This document shows, in pieces, positions 38,359-49,407 of a stretch of 64,000 bases of DNA (positions are counted from its first letter, which is position 1; each line of letters begins with the position of its first letter). The stretch comes from Pristionchus mayeri (Eukaryota; Nematoda; Chromadorea; Rhabditida; Neodiplogasteridae), in contig BTRK01000001.1 of NCBI GenBank assembly GCA_036245805.1, forward strand, positions 1 to 64,000. The letters run 5' to 3'. The notes beneath the pieces were generated by a model. The model had not been told where the DNA came from, made no database searches, and saw only the letters and a list, made by a program, of their open reading frames with translations. The translations under genes were made by a program, and so were the position numbers.

Positions 38359-38451
38359 GAGCTATCGTCTGACTCTCTTCAGTTTGCACGCTCCCTCGTC
38401 TCTCTGACCGGCGAGAGGGCGTGCCTATTGAAGAGAGTCAGACCATTGCTC
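38359..38451. mobile_element. 93-bp hAT-like hairpin MITE (GAGCAATCG type)
   Basis: The termini GAGCTATCGTCTGACTC and GAGTCAGACCATTGCTC have an exact 8-bp duplication CTCTAATA on both sides (38351-38358, 38452-38459). This is the clearest target duplication of the family. It lies between the Rab and kinase genes. Confidence 0.92.
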
Positions 38452-38861
38452 CTCTAATACCAGGAATACCCATAAACGTTGATGAATATATAATCCTTCA
38501 TTTGTACTTTGAAATTCGGCTGGTATAAATATTTATTCAAAATTTTCGGGAGTCAATTATTTTACGGCTGCGGCTCCTAGAGCGAACGTTGCCGGACTTA
38601 TGCCAACGAAGCAGTTTGCACTGAATTGAGCGAACATTCAAGAGCTTAATTTACTCTTATGCAAAACTTCTGATCGTACATTGCATTGAACTTTTGATCT
38701 CTTGAACAAATATGTCTTGCAAAGTTCGATAATTTAATTATGCTTATCGATCAATCTCCGCTCCCTCCCCCCTCTCCATTCATTTCCTCGCTTTTCTCCC
38801 CTCCAAGTCGGCCTCTCCCCCCTCTCTCTCCCCTCCCCTTTTGGTGATTCCCTCCCCCTTC

Positions 38862-38870
38862 CCTACAGTC
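38862..38870 (+). promoter_or_regulatory. Candidate spliced-leader acceptor of the kinase gene
   Basis: CCCTACAG lies two bases before the ATG at 38871, after a pyrimidine-rich tract. This fits nematode trans-splicing. The gap of about 670 bp to the Rab stop codon is long for a nematode operon, so separate promoters are likelier. Confidence 0.5.
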
Positions 38871-41800
38871 ATGGCCGCCAAATCGACAAGTCGTCCAAAG
38901 AAGAATAAGGTCGATTGATGTTTAGCGTGAGCCCGGTTACTGTAGTCGTATTTACAGCCTCTTCTCAAAACGGGCGAAATCGTCATTACTAAGAAGCACG
39001 TCCATTACAAAGTTGAGGAGATGCTAGGAGTGGGCGGATTCGGAGAAGTCTACAAGGTATACGGTAGGGCGAGGATTTCGAAACGTAGTCCACACTACAC
39101 TCGCCAAATACGTGTCAGGGGATACTGTAGTTTTGGTCGTGGGTTACGGAAGATATCTCTCCTGAATCAGGGACAGATCCAAAATTGGATGAGAGTGAGG
39201 CGATCTCGCTAGTCATTCGTTATCGATCCACAGAACAGAACCACCACCCTCATGGTCTACATTGACTTCGAATGAGCCGGACGTGTAAGCATGCCGTTGA
39301 CGTGCGCGAGAATACCGTAATTGACTGTGCTATGGACTGGCGGCGCGAGAGTACGATAGCATTTCGCCATGGAGTACTGTAGTGGCCGCTATTTGGTACG
39401 GTAGATGAGAGCGAATTTGCGCACTGGGTGATGGATGTGAGCTTAAGAGTGTCTCCATGATGATATAGTAGATTTGTCCAAGAAAGGCGATTACCGTAGC
39501 TGGCGCACGACATGGATCAATCGACAACTGATTATTATGCAAGGTGTCATCGAGGCAGAATCCGGATAGGGTGTACGCGCTGAAGGCAGAGATAAACGAA
39601 GAAGACACGGGAAGGAACAATCTGCTAAGATTGAAGGTACGGTATTGTAGGCCATGTGATACGGTAGATACGCGAGTACGGTAGTTGATTCTCATTGATC
39701 ATTTGGTACGGTACGACGGTGCGATGAATACGATCTGGCCTTGCCAGTGCTTTATGCTGGGCTCGTAATAATACAAAAACAATAATAATATTAATAAAAA
39801 TGGTAATAAAGTTATATTGTTCTCAGTGCGAGGTCCATGCCTACGAAGTAATCCAGACAGCAAATATCAAATATGTCAAGTTGCACCATTTCGTGACTAT
39901 GAGAGACATGGGTAACCATTTTCACTTACGTAGCCGGAATTTATCCCGACCGTATTCTAGGAACGACCAAAATGTTCAAGTTCTTTTCGATGGATCTCAT
40001 CTGGATGCCACTCAACGACGTGATCGAAAAGCTGCTCGGAGGCAAGACCACGTAAGCGGAGCCGGATCCGGAAATCGGAGCCATAAGCCGGAACTACGTT
40101 TCAGTCCGCACACCAAGATGGGCATTGCGCGCCAGTCACTCGAGGCAATTGAGGCGTTGCACAAGATCGGATACATTCATCGGAGAGATTTAGGATCTGG
40201 ATACAGTATTTTACGGCTCAGGGGCTGTATATTTCACGTCTCTGGATACTGTATTTTACTGATACGGGTCTTTCTATTTCACGGACCTGGAAACGGTATT
40301 GTATGGCTCCGGGTCTTTCTATTTCACGGATCTTGATACTGTATTGTATGGCTCCGGGTCTATCTATTTCACGGATCTGGATACATCATTTCACGGATCC
40401 GGGTCTTTCTATTTCACGGACCTGGAAACTGTATTGTATGGCTCCGGGTCTTTCTATTTCACGGATCTTGATGCAGCATTTCACGGATCCGGGTCTTTCT
40501 AATTCACGGTACTGGCAATCTCCGGCTCTTCAGCGACATCAAGTGGCAGAACTTCGCCGTCGGCCTTCCTCCTTATGACCGCATCATCTACTTGCTCGAT
40601 TTCAGCATTTCCCGCCCGTATTTGGACAAGAAGTGGGTTCCTCTGTGAGTGTGTGTGTGTGGTGTGATTTGGGACGACGTTTAGTAAACGTTTCCCTCGA
40701 TTGTAGTGCGCCGCGTGTGAAGGTGCGCTTCCTCGGTACGTTCAAGTACGCGACGATCGCCGGGCTACAGGAGCTGGATCAGGGCAGGAAGGAGGATCTC
40801 GAGATGTGGCTCTACATGATGATGGAGGTAGGCTGGGATTGGTTGGGTTACGGTGGACTACAGTAATCTTATTGCGGTTACTTGTGATGTAGTAAATGAA
40901 CAGTGAGATGAAGGAGTTGCATAAATATTTATATCTAGTGCTGTATTTCACGTGTATGTATACACACTAATTCAGAAAACACGATACAAATAAATTTCAT
41001 ATAAATATTTGAGATATAAAATATAAGCATATGCGTTATAAGTATATAAAAGCGTTTCGAGAGCGGACATGAGCGAGAGAAATCAGAGAAAAGCGAGAGT
41101 CAGTGCGGCGTGAGCGAGTGACAAAGAAGTAGAGAGCGTCGCGGTCGCGTCGCGGCTGGCCCGACAGAGAGAGTGGTGAGAGAGTGAAGAGAGCACAGAG
41201 AAGCACAGCGACTGACGCCTAGTGCAATCTTCCGTTCAAGAGTTCCAACAGGCAGCTTTAGGTACAATCCAAAAAACCAGTATCTTCTCTCTCCATGGTG
41301 GGGAAACGCCGTGTGGGTGTACGATAGGAAGAATATCACGTGGGAGGACAATTGGGATAAGAAAGCGGATGCGCTTGAGCAGAAGAGGGAACTGTTCAGG
41401 AATCCGGAAAAGGTTTTCCAGGGTGAGATTACAAAAATGATTTAAAATATTTAAAAAAATCCCAAAACTGTAAAAAATAACTAACTCTACTTAATATTTT
41501 GCATTAACAGCCCGCAAGCTGAACATGCCTCGCTGCTACATTGACATCATCAGCGATATCAGAAGGCTGAATTTCTGGAGCAAAGGCTGCTACAGGGAGA
41601 TCAATAGGCATCTCGACAAATTCATCAAAGCAGACAAGGCAGGCTTTTAGGCTAAGGCTAAGGCTAAGGCTTGTGTCTGAAGGAACGCTCTTACATTATT
41701 TAGGTTTTTATGATTAATGTTAGGCTACGGCTCAGACTGTCCACTTACCACTCGAATGATCTAAAGGGCATTAGGTCGGATGACATTCTTGGTAGTTCTA

Positions 41801-44667
41801 ACCACACATATATCCCTTCCCTAATATGTTCGCAGTGGGTTCCCCAAGTGTCAAAAGAGCTTCTGCGATACTTCTGCAGATGGATCCAATTTTTGGGTTA
41901 ATATTTTGAAGAATATCGTCCGACCTAGTACCATCTCAAGAGATGACAGTGTGAGATGAAGAGTTAGTCATCTCTTACAGAACGCCGCAGCGACTAATTG
42001 CGAATTTTATGTACAAAACAAGTCAATCTCCCGAATATTCTAATCGCAGATCAACATGCACCTTCCACTCGATTGGGTCGGCAAGAAGCACAAATCGCCC
42101 GAGAAAAGGAAGCTAATTGAGCCGGTGGTGGTCGAATTGGTCAACATCGATAATAATGGAAAGAAGACGGTTGAGGATGCCGTCTCGTCTAAGGTACAAT
42201 TTGCAATTTTATAGAAAAAATTGATTTAGATTATGGAACAAAAATGCGAGAAATTGCGACAATTGCCATTCTGATATAAACACTATTTTTTTACAGAATC
42301 GTGTTTCTTCGGAGCTGAGCGCAGTGAAGGTGAGGAAAGACCGGGAATTGACGTGACCGGAAAATAGGCGACTCGGGAATTCCGGAGAATCCGTCGTTTA
42401 GACTGCCAAGAAGTTCCGCGAGCCGTCGGTCGAAGCAGAGAAGAGTGAGGACGAGGAGAACAGTGAGGTGATCTTTGAACTTTGAGAATTTAGAGCTGAT
42501 ATTTTTGGTATTTGACGGCTTGTTGCCTTTGATTATTGATCTAAGATGATTTGAAAGCAATAGTGAAATAAATGAAAACTCAAAGTATTTACATCTGAGG
42601 AACATTTTAATGCTGCTGTATTTGATTGTCGAAGATTAGACATTTTGATCTTTGATCTCTTCATTTTTCCAGGATGTCTCGGACGAGTTCGAGCAGTTCA
42701 AACAATGGTGTGTTTTTGAATTTTAGAATTGTAAAAATATATTTAAAATGTCGATTTTTAGGAAAAAGAAGCAGAAGAAGCTCAAGGCGAAGAAACAGAA
42801 GAAGAAGGGAAAGAAAGCCAGTAGAGAGGACAGGACTAAGGAGGACAAGGCACATCTGACATTGGTAGGGATTGGAAGGTGATAGGTCGGATGAGAACTA
42901 TGACGTCATACCCCTTTGATATATGAGGCGTAGTGACGTCATAGTTCTCATCAAACAGGTCGGATGAGAACAAACCTGATGATGCACCGCCGAGCAATCG
43001 TCTGACCCTCTTCAGTTTGCTCGCTCTCTCGTCTCTCTGACAGGCGAGAGAGCGTGCAAACTGAAGAGAGTCAGACCATTGCTCGAACCGCCGGATGGGT
43101 TCCACATAGAGTACCCTTCCTTGGTCGTTTTGACAGTGTGGGAATGTAAAATTCTTTTTATGTAAAACACTGGAGAATGCACGTGCATGGTTCTCATTAG
43201 AGTTGTCTATCCGAAATTCACTTCGCAATTCCGCATTGATTTGCATTCTCATTTCCCATTTCGCAATTCGGGCGAACCGGCCTATTTTTTCGCAATCACT
43301 TGTGATTGCGAAAAAAATAAACTATATTTCGCCCACGAAACATAACTCACCCCTCGTGATAACTGGACGAACTCTACCAAATTACGAGGGGAGAGAAGGG
43401 GAAAAGATTGCGAAGTGCGCGTTTCGCACTCAATTTGGGGGAGGTTCGACCGCATTACGAAGCAATCGAATTGAGGAATGCAAAAAATGTGAGTTTCGCT
43501 TTTCGAATGGACGACCCTAGTTCTCATCCGACCCAGTGCTTTGGCAAGGATTGGAACTAGTATAGAGACGCGAAGGTATCACTAGTGATCATTCTTCCAT
43601 CAATGCATTGTGCGGAAATATCATACCATCTAACTTGACTATGCATGACATTGTTCGGTCAGAAGCTATTAATGAACTGATTCGATGGGATAATTCCATG
43701 TGGCATGTTAGTTTCTCCGGAGGCACATTGTGCTAATCTGATTGTGGGTCTTCAAACCAGACAGAGCCTAAACTTGTCTAATCCAAATCTACAATTAATA
43801 AGAACGCGTGAAATAAATGATTTTGACAGTTTTGATGTAACAAAAGTAATTCACAACTCGCCTCCTAAAAACCGTTTTGTAGGATACGCAAAATGACAAG
43901 ACAATCGACCGCACTGACAAGAAGAAAATCAAGGTAGTTGTAATTGCAATTTGTCATTTGCAATTTTGATATAGGACACTCAATACGATAAGACAGTTGA
44001 CAACACCAAGGAGGACAAGAATACCACAAAGGTATCGGAAAAATATAAGTGGGCTCTAGAAAAGTCTCTGGGTAATATTGTGATGGGAAAACGGTTTTCA
44101 AGAGCAAAGCAAAACGCATCTCCTTATCCATTTTGCCATCGTTCGAACGCATTGGCAATTGTGATTTGTGTACTTTACAGACGACAGAAAAGGACAAGTC
44201 AATCGATCGTACCAGGGAAGACAAGAAACCAGCCAAGGTGCTGATATTTTTGCGGTTATCCATGGTCTCGACTAATTAATTAGTTTTAGTTTAATTAATA
44301 ATTAATTAGTCATTTCTAGGATTCGCTCAGAGAGACAGATGATCTCACCAAGGAAGATAAGAAGCCAGTGGAGGTATGGCACGGTTATGAATATATGCCA
44401 GAGACGGATGACGTGACTGAAACAAAGGTCTTACTTTAGGCGCGTGTTGGAGCACTTCAGGCTATGCTGAACGACACGACTGTGGAAGCTGAGGAGAAGG
44501 AGAAAAAGGTAAAAAAAAAACTAGGCTTAGGCCTAGAGTTTGCAATCCGGGTCACTGGTTTTGCATTCCATACACTCTTTGGTATCGCTTCTCACTCTAA
44601 TAAACTTTTATAGAAAAATAATAGTAAATAATTATGTGAAATTCAGAAAGCTCCCGATGACAAGTAG
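38871..44667 (+). CDS. CK1/tau-tubulin-kinase-like protein kinase
   Basis: Twenty-one exons give 567 residues: 38871-38909, 38958-39056, 39544-39636, 39827-39911, 39934-40051, 40105-40182, 40534-40644, 40707-40827, 41281-41422, 41511-41638, 42050-42193, 42297-42329, 42402-42467, 42673-42707, 42762-42864, 43883-43933, 43975-44031, 44181-44237, 44320-44373, 44440-44508, 44647-44667. Kinase motifs: glycine loop GVGGFGEVYK, YALKAE with the ATP-binding Lys, HRDIKWQNF, LLDFS in place of DFG, and the CK1-type GTFKYATIAGL.ELDQGRKEDLE. The tail is basic and acidic (KKKQKKLKAKKQKKKGKK), then four similar phase-0 exons around TKEDK. Nematodes have a large, often male germline-expressed, expansion of this family. 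Oddities: an apparent GA donor after exon 6 inside HRD, a GC donor after exon 10, and an atypical AAG acceptor before exon 3. Confidence 0.88.
40193..40508. repeat. 45-bp minisatellite filling kinase intron 6
   Basis: About seven variant copies of a 45-bp unit (GGCTCCGGGTCTTTCTATTT, then CACGGATCTTGATACTG and so on). Because 45 is a multiple of three and lacks stops, open frames with a 15-residue period run through it; they are not coding. Related GGATCTGGA/TTTTACGGCTC words occur singly at about 17850-17930 and 36505-36600. Confidence 0.9.
42880..42962. repeat. Hairpin of the GACGTCA/TCGGATGAGAAC family
   Basis: GGTCGGATGAGAACTATGAC pairs with GTGACGTCATAGTTCTCATC, enclosing a CCCCTTTGATATATGAGG loop. 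A further TCGGATGAGAAC at 42960 and GTTCTCATCCGACC at about 43519 frame the next 560 bp, suggesting a larger decayed element with a 93-bp MITE nested in it. It is in kinase intron 15. Confidence 0.7.
42992..43084. mobile_element. 93-bp hAT-like hairpin MITE (GAGCAATCG type)
   Basis: The ends GAGCAATCGTCTGACCC and GAGTCAGACCATTGCTC are flanked by GCACCGCC and GAACCGCC (7 of 8). It is in kinase intron 15. Confidence 0.87.
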
Positions 44668-45220
44668 AGGTAGTGAAGAAGACTCATGAAGTATTCAAGA
44701 ACTCGAATAATGTGCAACAGAATTCTGACGAATAAATCTTCTAGTAGATATGTGCATTCAATGATCACTACGCATTCAAAACCGGTGCCATCTTAATATG
44801 CCACTATTTTTTCGAAAAACTATCATCTGATAACTTTCAATTGGGATAATTCATTCCGTTCAGTTCCTATCAGAACTTACCACTCATAACTTTGAACTTG
44901 AAATCACCCGTCCCGGAACTTGTTCTCTGGATCCATTAATTTCGGAACAATTAATATCAGAATCGTCTTCTCCTAGAGATGTATTGTTAGCAGAAAATTA
45001 ATCTTGAATCTTTGAATATTATATTCTATCAAAAAAAAAACGAAAGACTCACATTTTTTGTTTTATTTATTATTTATCACGTCACGCAGTAGTGCTCAGG
45101 TGAGGATGGGGCCATATTCTTCATAGACTGCTTAGGCATATGTAGGCATATTCTTCATTTTTTTAAAGTTTTACTGCTAGTCTTCCTTTTAAGTTGAATA
45201 TCATCATCATTTTTATACAG

Positions 45221-45253
45221 GTCGAAAAGAAAACAATGGGCGCCGTACAATAA
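45221..45253 (+). other. Possible alternative last exon of the kinase, with poly(A) signal
   Basis: TTTTTATACAG precedes an 11-codon phase-0 frame (VEKKTMGAVQ then stop) that would splice directly to exon 20, whose end is phase 0. AATAAA overlaps its end at 45249-45254. It could be an alternative terminus or 3'UTR; without transcripts this is only suggestive. Confidence 0.35.
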
Positions 45254-45259
45254 AATAAC

Positions 45260-47080
45260 AACGAAACGAAATGGAAAATACACGTTTCTTCAGTTCTTCA
45301 TCTTGATGTAGTCATCGCACTTTGCACTTGATGCATGAGATGGAATCTATCTAATTCTAATAAAAAAATGGTGAAACAAATTCCAGAATACGGAATATTC
45401 TTTCTAACAGCACTACTCTTTATAAATGACACCGGCTTGTGTCATAACTCAGCAGGCAGAAAACCTGAAACTGGAATGAATAATGTCTTGTTATTTTCTC
45501 ACCGGAGTTTTTTCTATAATCTTTATCATGCATCGTATCACGCCCACAGGCAGGAACAAAGATGGTCACTGCCACAAACATCGAGATGGGGGGAGAGGAG
45601 GGGTATAGAGGGGGGAGGGGAAGAAGGCAGGCTTTTGAGATAGTGGATTGAAGAAAGGGCGTAGGACGTCGAGAAGAGGAAGGCGAACGGAGCGAAGAGT
45701 CCACAGGTTAGGGAGGGCCCATGCAGCACGACTGGCTGGTCACGCCTGGAGTGTTGCTGGATCTTACACCTTCGCTTATCTATTAATCAAACACGAATTT
45801 TATTCAATATTGGATTTCCAAAGAATAATTAACCGCGTGCTCTTCTGTGTTAAAATCACGATTACCATAAAGTTCTCCCTATTGAGCTATGCGAGAAGTT
45901 TCATCAAATTTCCTGGAGTTGCATCAAACCTTTTCTTGGTGCGTTTTGATCCGTTTGTAAATTAACGATTCTGTTCGTTCAGTGATTTGCAGATCGATAT
46001 TCATTAATCCTTTCCCCGTTATCCTCGCTACCGTTCGCTCTTCTCCTAATCCTTTCACTTTCTTTAGCGCTCAAGCTGCTTCTCACTTTCACCTCTCTTC
46101 CGGCATGTCGGACTATTGGGACAAATGTATCAGGATTGAGATTTGAACAATTTTTTAAAATTGGGAATTGCAAAAGCTCATCATCGTTCGTTGTAATCTT
46201 GGTAAAATTTGTGAACATCATTTTCATTTCAATTAAGCTGATTAAGAAAGCTGGTAAAAATATAAAATGATTCAAATTTCGATTTTTATTTCGTTGAACT
46301 GTGATCTTTCTTTAATGTAGAATTCTAAGAATGAAGAATCAGCTCTTTTTATGCCCCGCTCAATTTGTATGTTTAAATTATTCAGTCTTCGTTCTCGAAT
46401 TTCTGCAGAAATCTGACGCGGAGAGTTATTTCCATTATGACGAGCATCAAAAGGCAATAAGTCCAGCTTATCCGTTCCGAAAAAGTGAACGGCAAAGCTG
46501 GATAATAAAAGTGGTTGATATTGGCGGAACCTGCTGGATCCACCTTTTCTCGGCATTTGCGCCCCCCTCTCAGCTTTCCCGTTTTTACGACAACTTATTG
46601 TTGATGTGCTTGCCCAATAATCTAACTTTATTTTGTCGTTCCAATACAAAAAGATATACCGTTTTCTAAAGGGAGAGGCAGTTCTTAGAAGTTTCTCCTC
46701 TTTCGAAAGCACTAGGTATCGTTAAGAAACTCCATAAACACTCTGCGAACATTCCTTGTGACATCATCTCTCCATCTGGCTCTGACCCGAAGTTCTCGTT
46801 TTTCTGTTGGAATACACTTGAGTAACGTTCTTGGATTTCTCCTTCGGAAAATTGATTCCGAGCATTTTGCGTTCCATCTTACGTTGCGCCATGCTTGCTC
46901 GCTCGTTTTTTCAAGAAATAATTAATAATCTGTTTTGCAATATCTATAAATTTCAGTTGCGCTTCATGATTTTGTTGTTATTTTTCACAGAGTTCAAATT
47001 ATGTGCATCGTTTAGACCCTTCCAATCTCGTATCTTCAATGCTCATCTCACGGTTCGACACTTTGTTCTACAAAAAATAA
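45260..47080. other. Gene-free stretch before the mariner
   Basis: Open frames on both strands (the longest is 146 codons on the minus strand, 46272-46712) have no recognisable domain or conserved splice structure. I see no repeats of note. Confidence 0.45.
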
Positions 47081-47082
47081 TA

Positions 47083-48324
47083 TTGGGGTTTCCGGAAAGT
47101 TCGTATAATGCTTCGGAAAAAGTCAGTTCGCGATCAAATGCAGTGATTGCGCAATCTATTTGTCAACAATGTATTGCATCATTCTGACGTTGAGTAGTGA
47201 GAGGATTTAATCAGTCTCCTAGTTGCTACATTTATTCTTGTGATGGACTCCCATCTCTACCTTCGAGCAGTTTTACTTCATTACTACCGTCTTGGCCGAT
47301 CCGTGAAGGAGGCCCACTCTGCCCTGGCCCAGTCGGAAGGAGCTGACGCCCCCTCCATACCCTTCTGCTATAAGTGGTTCTCCCGCTTCAAGAAAGGGGA
47401 GTTTGGTCTCGATGATCAACCCCGCTCTGGACGCCCTCCCTCCCTCGATCAGCTTCTCCTTCTCCGCACACTGAAGCGCAAGCCCATGGCCAGTGTGCGT
47501 GAGTTGAAGAAGGATACTGGTACTCTCAGATCAACGGTGTCCGATATCCTCCATCGATCTGGGAAGAAGCCGAAACTCCCACAAGTGATTTTCCATGACC
47601 TCTCCCCCGAACAGCTGAAAAATCGTGTTCAAGTCTGTCGGGAATTACTCCATCGTAGATCCATTCTTCGATGGGTCAATTCCATCATCGCTACAGATGA
47701 GAAGTGGATCACGTACGATAACCCTGTGAGGAGACTGCAATGGGTGGATGCAGATGAGAAGCCCACGCCCGTCCCGAAGAAGGAAGAGCACAGAAAGAAG
47801 GAACTCCTCTGCTTCTTCTTCTCAGTGCTCGGTCCCATCTACTGGGAGATCCTCGCCCCTGGCACCAGCATCAATGCCGACCTCTTCTCTAAACAACTGG
47901 AAGATGTCGCGATCAGAGTCCCTCCCAGACTCCTGAACCAGGGCAAAATTCTTGTTCTGATGGACAATGCTCGCCCACATCGAGCGAAGATGACCCAGAA
48001 GAAAATGGACGAGCTGAAGATCGAGAGGATTCCCCATCCACCGTATTCCCCGGATCTCTCCCCATGCGACTACCACTGCTTCAGCTCTCTCTCTGACTTC
48101 TGCAAAGGAAAGAAGTTCACGAATCGAGATGAAGTTGTGAGGGCTTTCGTGAACTGGGCGGTCTCGAAGAAACCCGCATTCTGGAAGAGAGGAATCGAGA
48201 CCCTGCCCAATCGCTGGAGGGAGGTAGTGAGAAAGAAGGTGGCATACATTGGTCACTGAGAATTGTAAAGCATTGAATAAAAAATAAAAACAAAATAATT
48301 ATACGAACTTTCCGGACACCCCAA
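47083..48324 (+). mobile_element. mariner transposon, apparently complete
   Basis: The terminal inverted repeats begin TTGGGGTTTCCGGAAAGT and, at the other end read inversely, TTGGGGTGTCCGGAAAGT. They agree at 26 of 27 positions, and TA flanks each side (47081-47082, 48325-48326). The length of 1,242 bp is typical of mariner. The transposase frame inside is intact, so this is a young and possibly autonomous copy. Confidence 0.94.
47243..48259 (+). CDS. mariner transposase, D,D34D type
   Basis: An uninterrupted 338-residue frame; the family is usually about 340-350 residues. The N-terminal half has paired helix-turn-helix character (SVKEAHSALAQSEG, FKKGEFGLDDQPRSGRPPS, TGTLRSTVSDIL). The catalytic triad is complete: Asp in IIATDEKW (about 152), Asp in LVLMDNARPH (about 241) and Asp in YSPDLSPCDY (about 276), with 34 residues between the last two. 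The enzyme would cut and paste its own element at TA sites. I chose the ATG at 47243; the preceding GTG is not needed. Base composition is more GC-rich than the flanks. Confidence 0.94.
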   Translation: MDSHLYLRAVLLHYYRLGRSVKEAHSALAQSEGADAPSIPFCYKWFSRFKKGEFGLDDQPRSGRPPSLDQLLLLRTLKRKPMASVRELKKDTGTLRSTVSDILHRSGKKPKLPQVIFHDLSPEQLKNRVQVCRELLHRRSILRWVNSIIATDEKWITYDNPVRRLQWVDADEKPTPVPKKEEHRKKELLCFFFSVLGPIYWEILAPGTSINADLFSKQLEDVAIRVPPRLLNQGKILVLMDNARPHRAKMTQKKMDELKIERIPHPPYSPDLSPCDYHCFSSLSDFCKGKKFTNRDEVVRAFVNWAVSKKPAFWKRGIETLPNRWREVVRKKVAYIGH

Positions 48325-48469
48325 TAATATCACACTTTCAGTTCCAAAATTCATAGGAAGTAATTAGGGTTTGATTTCGAGAAAAGATACCAGAAACGGT
48401 ATTCTCCATTTCACAGTCTCTCTCATATCATCTGGTTTCTTAAAACCAGGAGAGCGACTCCCCACACGC

Positions 48470-48573
48470 TAGAGTTCGTAATTAGGTCTCTTAATTTCCC
48501 TCACTCTCTCGTCGGTCGAATGGCGAGAGAGAGTGTAAAATGATGAGACCGTGGTATCGTTTCTCGAACTCTA
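48470..48573. mobile_element. 104-bp hAT-like hairpin MITE (TAGAGTTCG type)
   Basis: The ends TAGAGTTCG and CGAACTCTA enclose CACTCTCTCG and GCGAGAGAGAGTG. The flanks CCACACGC and CCACACAC match at 7 of 8. It lies 150 bp after the mariner. Confidence 0.8.
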
Positions 48574-48753
48574 CCACACACTGGTCAGCATACTGGCTAC
48601 TGGTCATATACATGGAGTCTGACCAGATAAAATGGGCGGAATATAAGCTAACCACAGGCTAATCAGCTTCCTGATCGACCAGTAAACAGTAATTTCGAAC
48701 TATTGCCCTAATTTCGGAAACTAGGCTATCGGCGGTATGGAGTGGTATTGCAG

Positions 48754-48880
48754 ATGCTCGGCCCTCTCATCATCTGCTCTATTCCCATCCGCCTCCTTCT
48801 CATCCCTCTCCTTCTCGCTCGTCTCCAGCCCGTCGACGCCTGCTTGGCCATGCAGCCTACTACTCCTGGAATTCCCGCAG
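48754..48880 (+). CDS. First exon of a small secreted protein
   Basis: ATG follows immediately after a strong acceptor (TATTGCAG), as in a trans-spliced nematode gene. The exon encodes 42 residues plus one base. It starts with a strong signal-peptide-like stretch (MLGPLIICSIPIRLLLIPLL), then ARLQPVDACLAMQPTTPGIP, and ends at a GTATGT donor. A possible next exon at about 49233-49275 (after ATTATTGCAG) would add VRCEDKVQFGCIPPV and a stop in the right phase, giving a tiny cysteine-containing secreted peptide. Other exon choices are possible. The family is not recognised. Confidence 0.5.
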
Positions 48881-49407
48881 GTATGTTTTTCACTAAGTCG
48901 GATGAGAACAATGACGGCATGGTTTTCATCTGACGTAGTACCGCTAGGGTCATAATCTTATTATATTCTTTATTCATCAACATTCATCAACATAGGCTTG
49001 TGGAGTGGGGATATGTGGCAGTTCCCTTTTAGATTTATACTCCTTGAAGATTATTTCATTTAAAATGAAATTTAAAGTAGAAATGAATCTGATACCAATC
49101 TTTGAAACTAGAATGATTACTAATATAAAGGGTTCAAATTCTCGTGGAATATAATACATTGTTGTCGAATACATCGTATACAATACCCTTACTTATTTAT
49201 AGAAACATGATGCATTTAATATTATTGCAGTTCGATGCGAGGATAAGGTCCAGTTTGGCTGCATCCCTCCTGTGTGAACAATTATTATTGCCTCATCATA
49301 ATGGCGAATGTGTTGAATACAGGAGAAAAGTAAAGAGGATAACCATGGGATATCGAGTGCATATGAACGGGTAAAGCTTTGATTGACATACTAGCATGAT
49401 CCTTCGA

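Noticed and set aside
39800..40578. Open frames with a 15-residue period in the kinase region
   Set aside because: They run through the 45-bp minisatellite in intron 6; only the ends overlap true kinase exons.
46272..46712. 146-codon minus-strand frame before the mariner
   Set aside because: No family resemblance, no splice context, and an opposite-strand frame of similar length; treated as chance.
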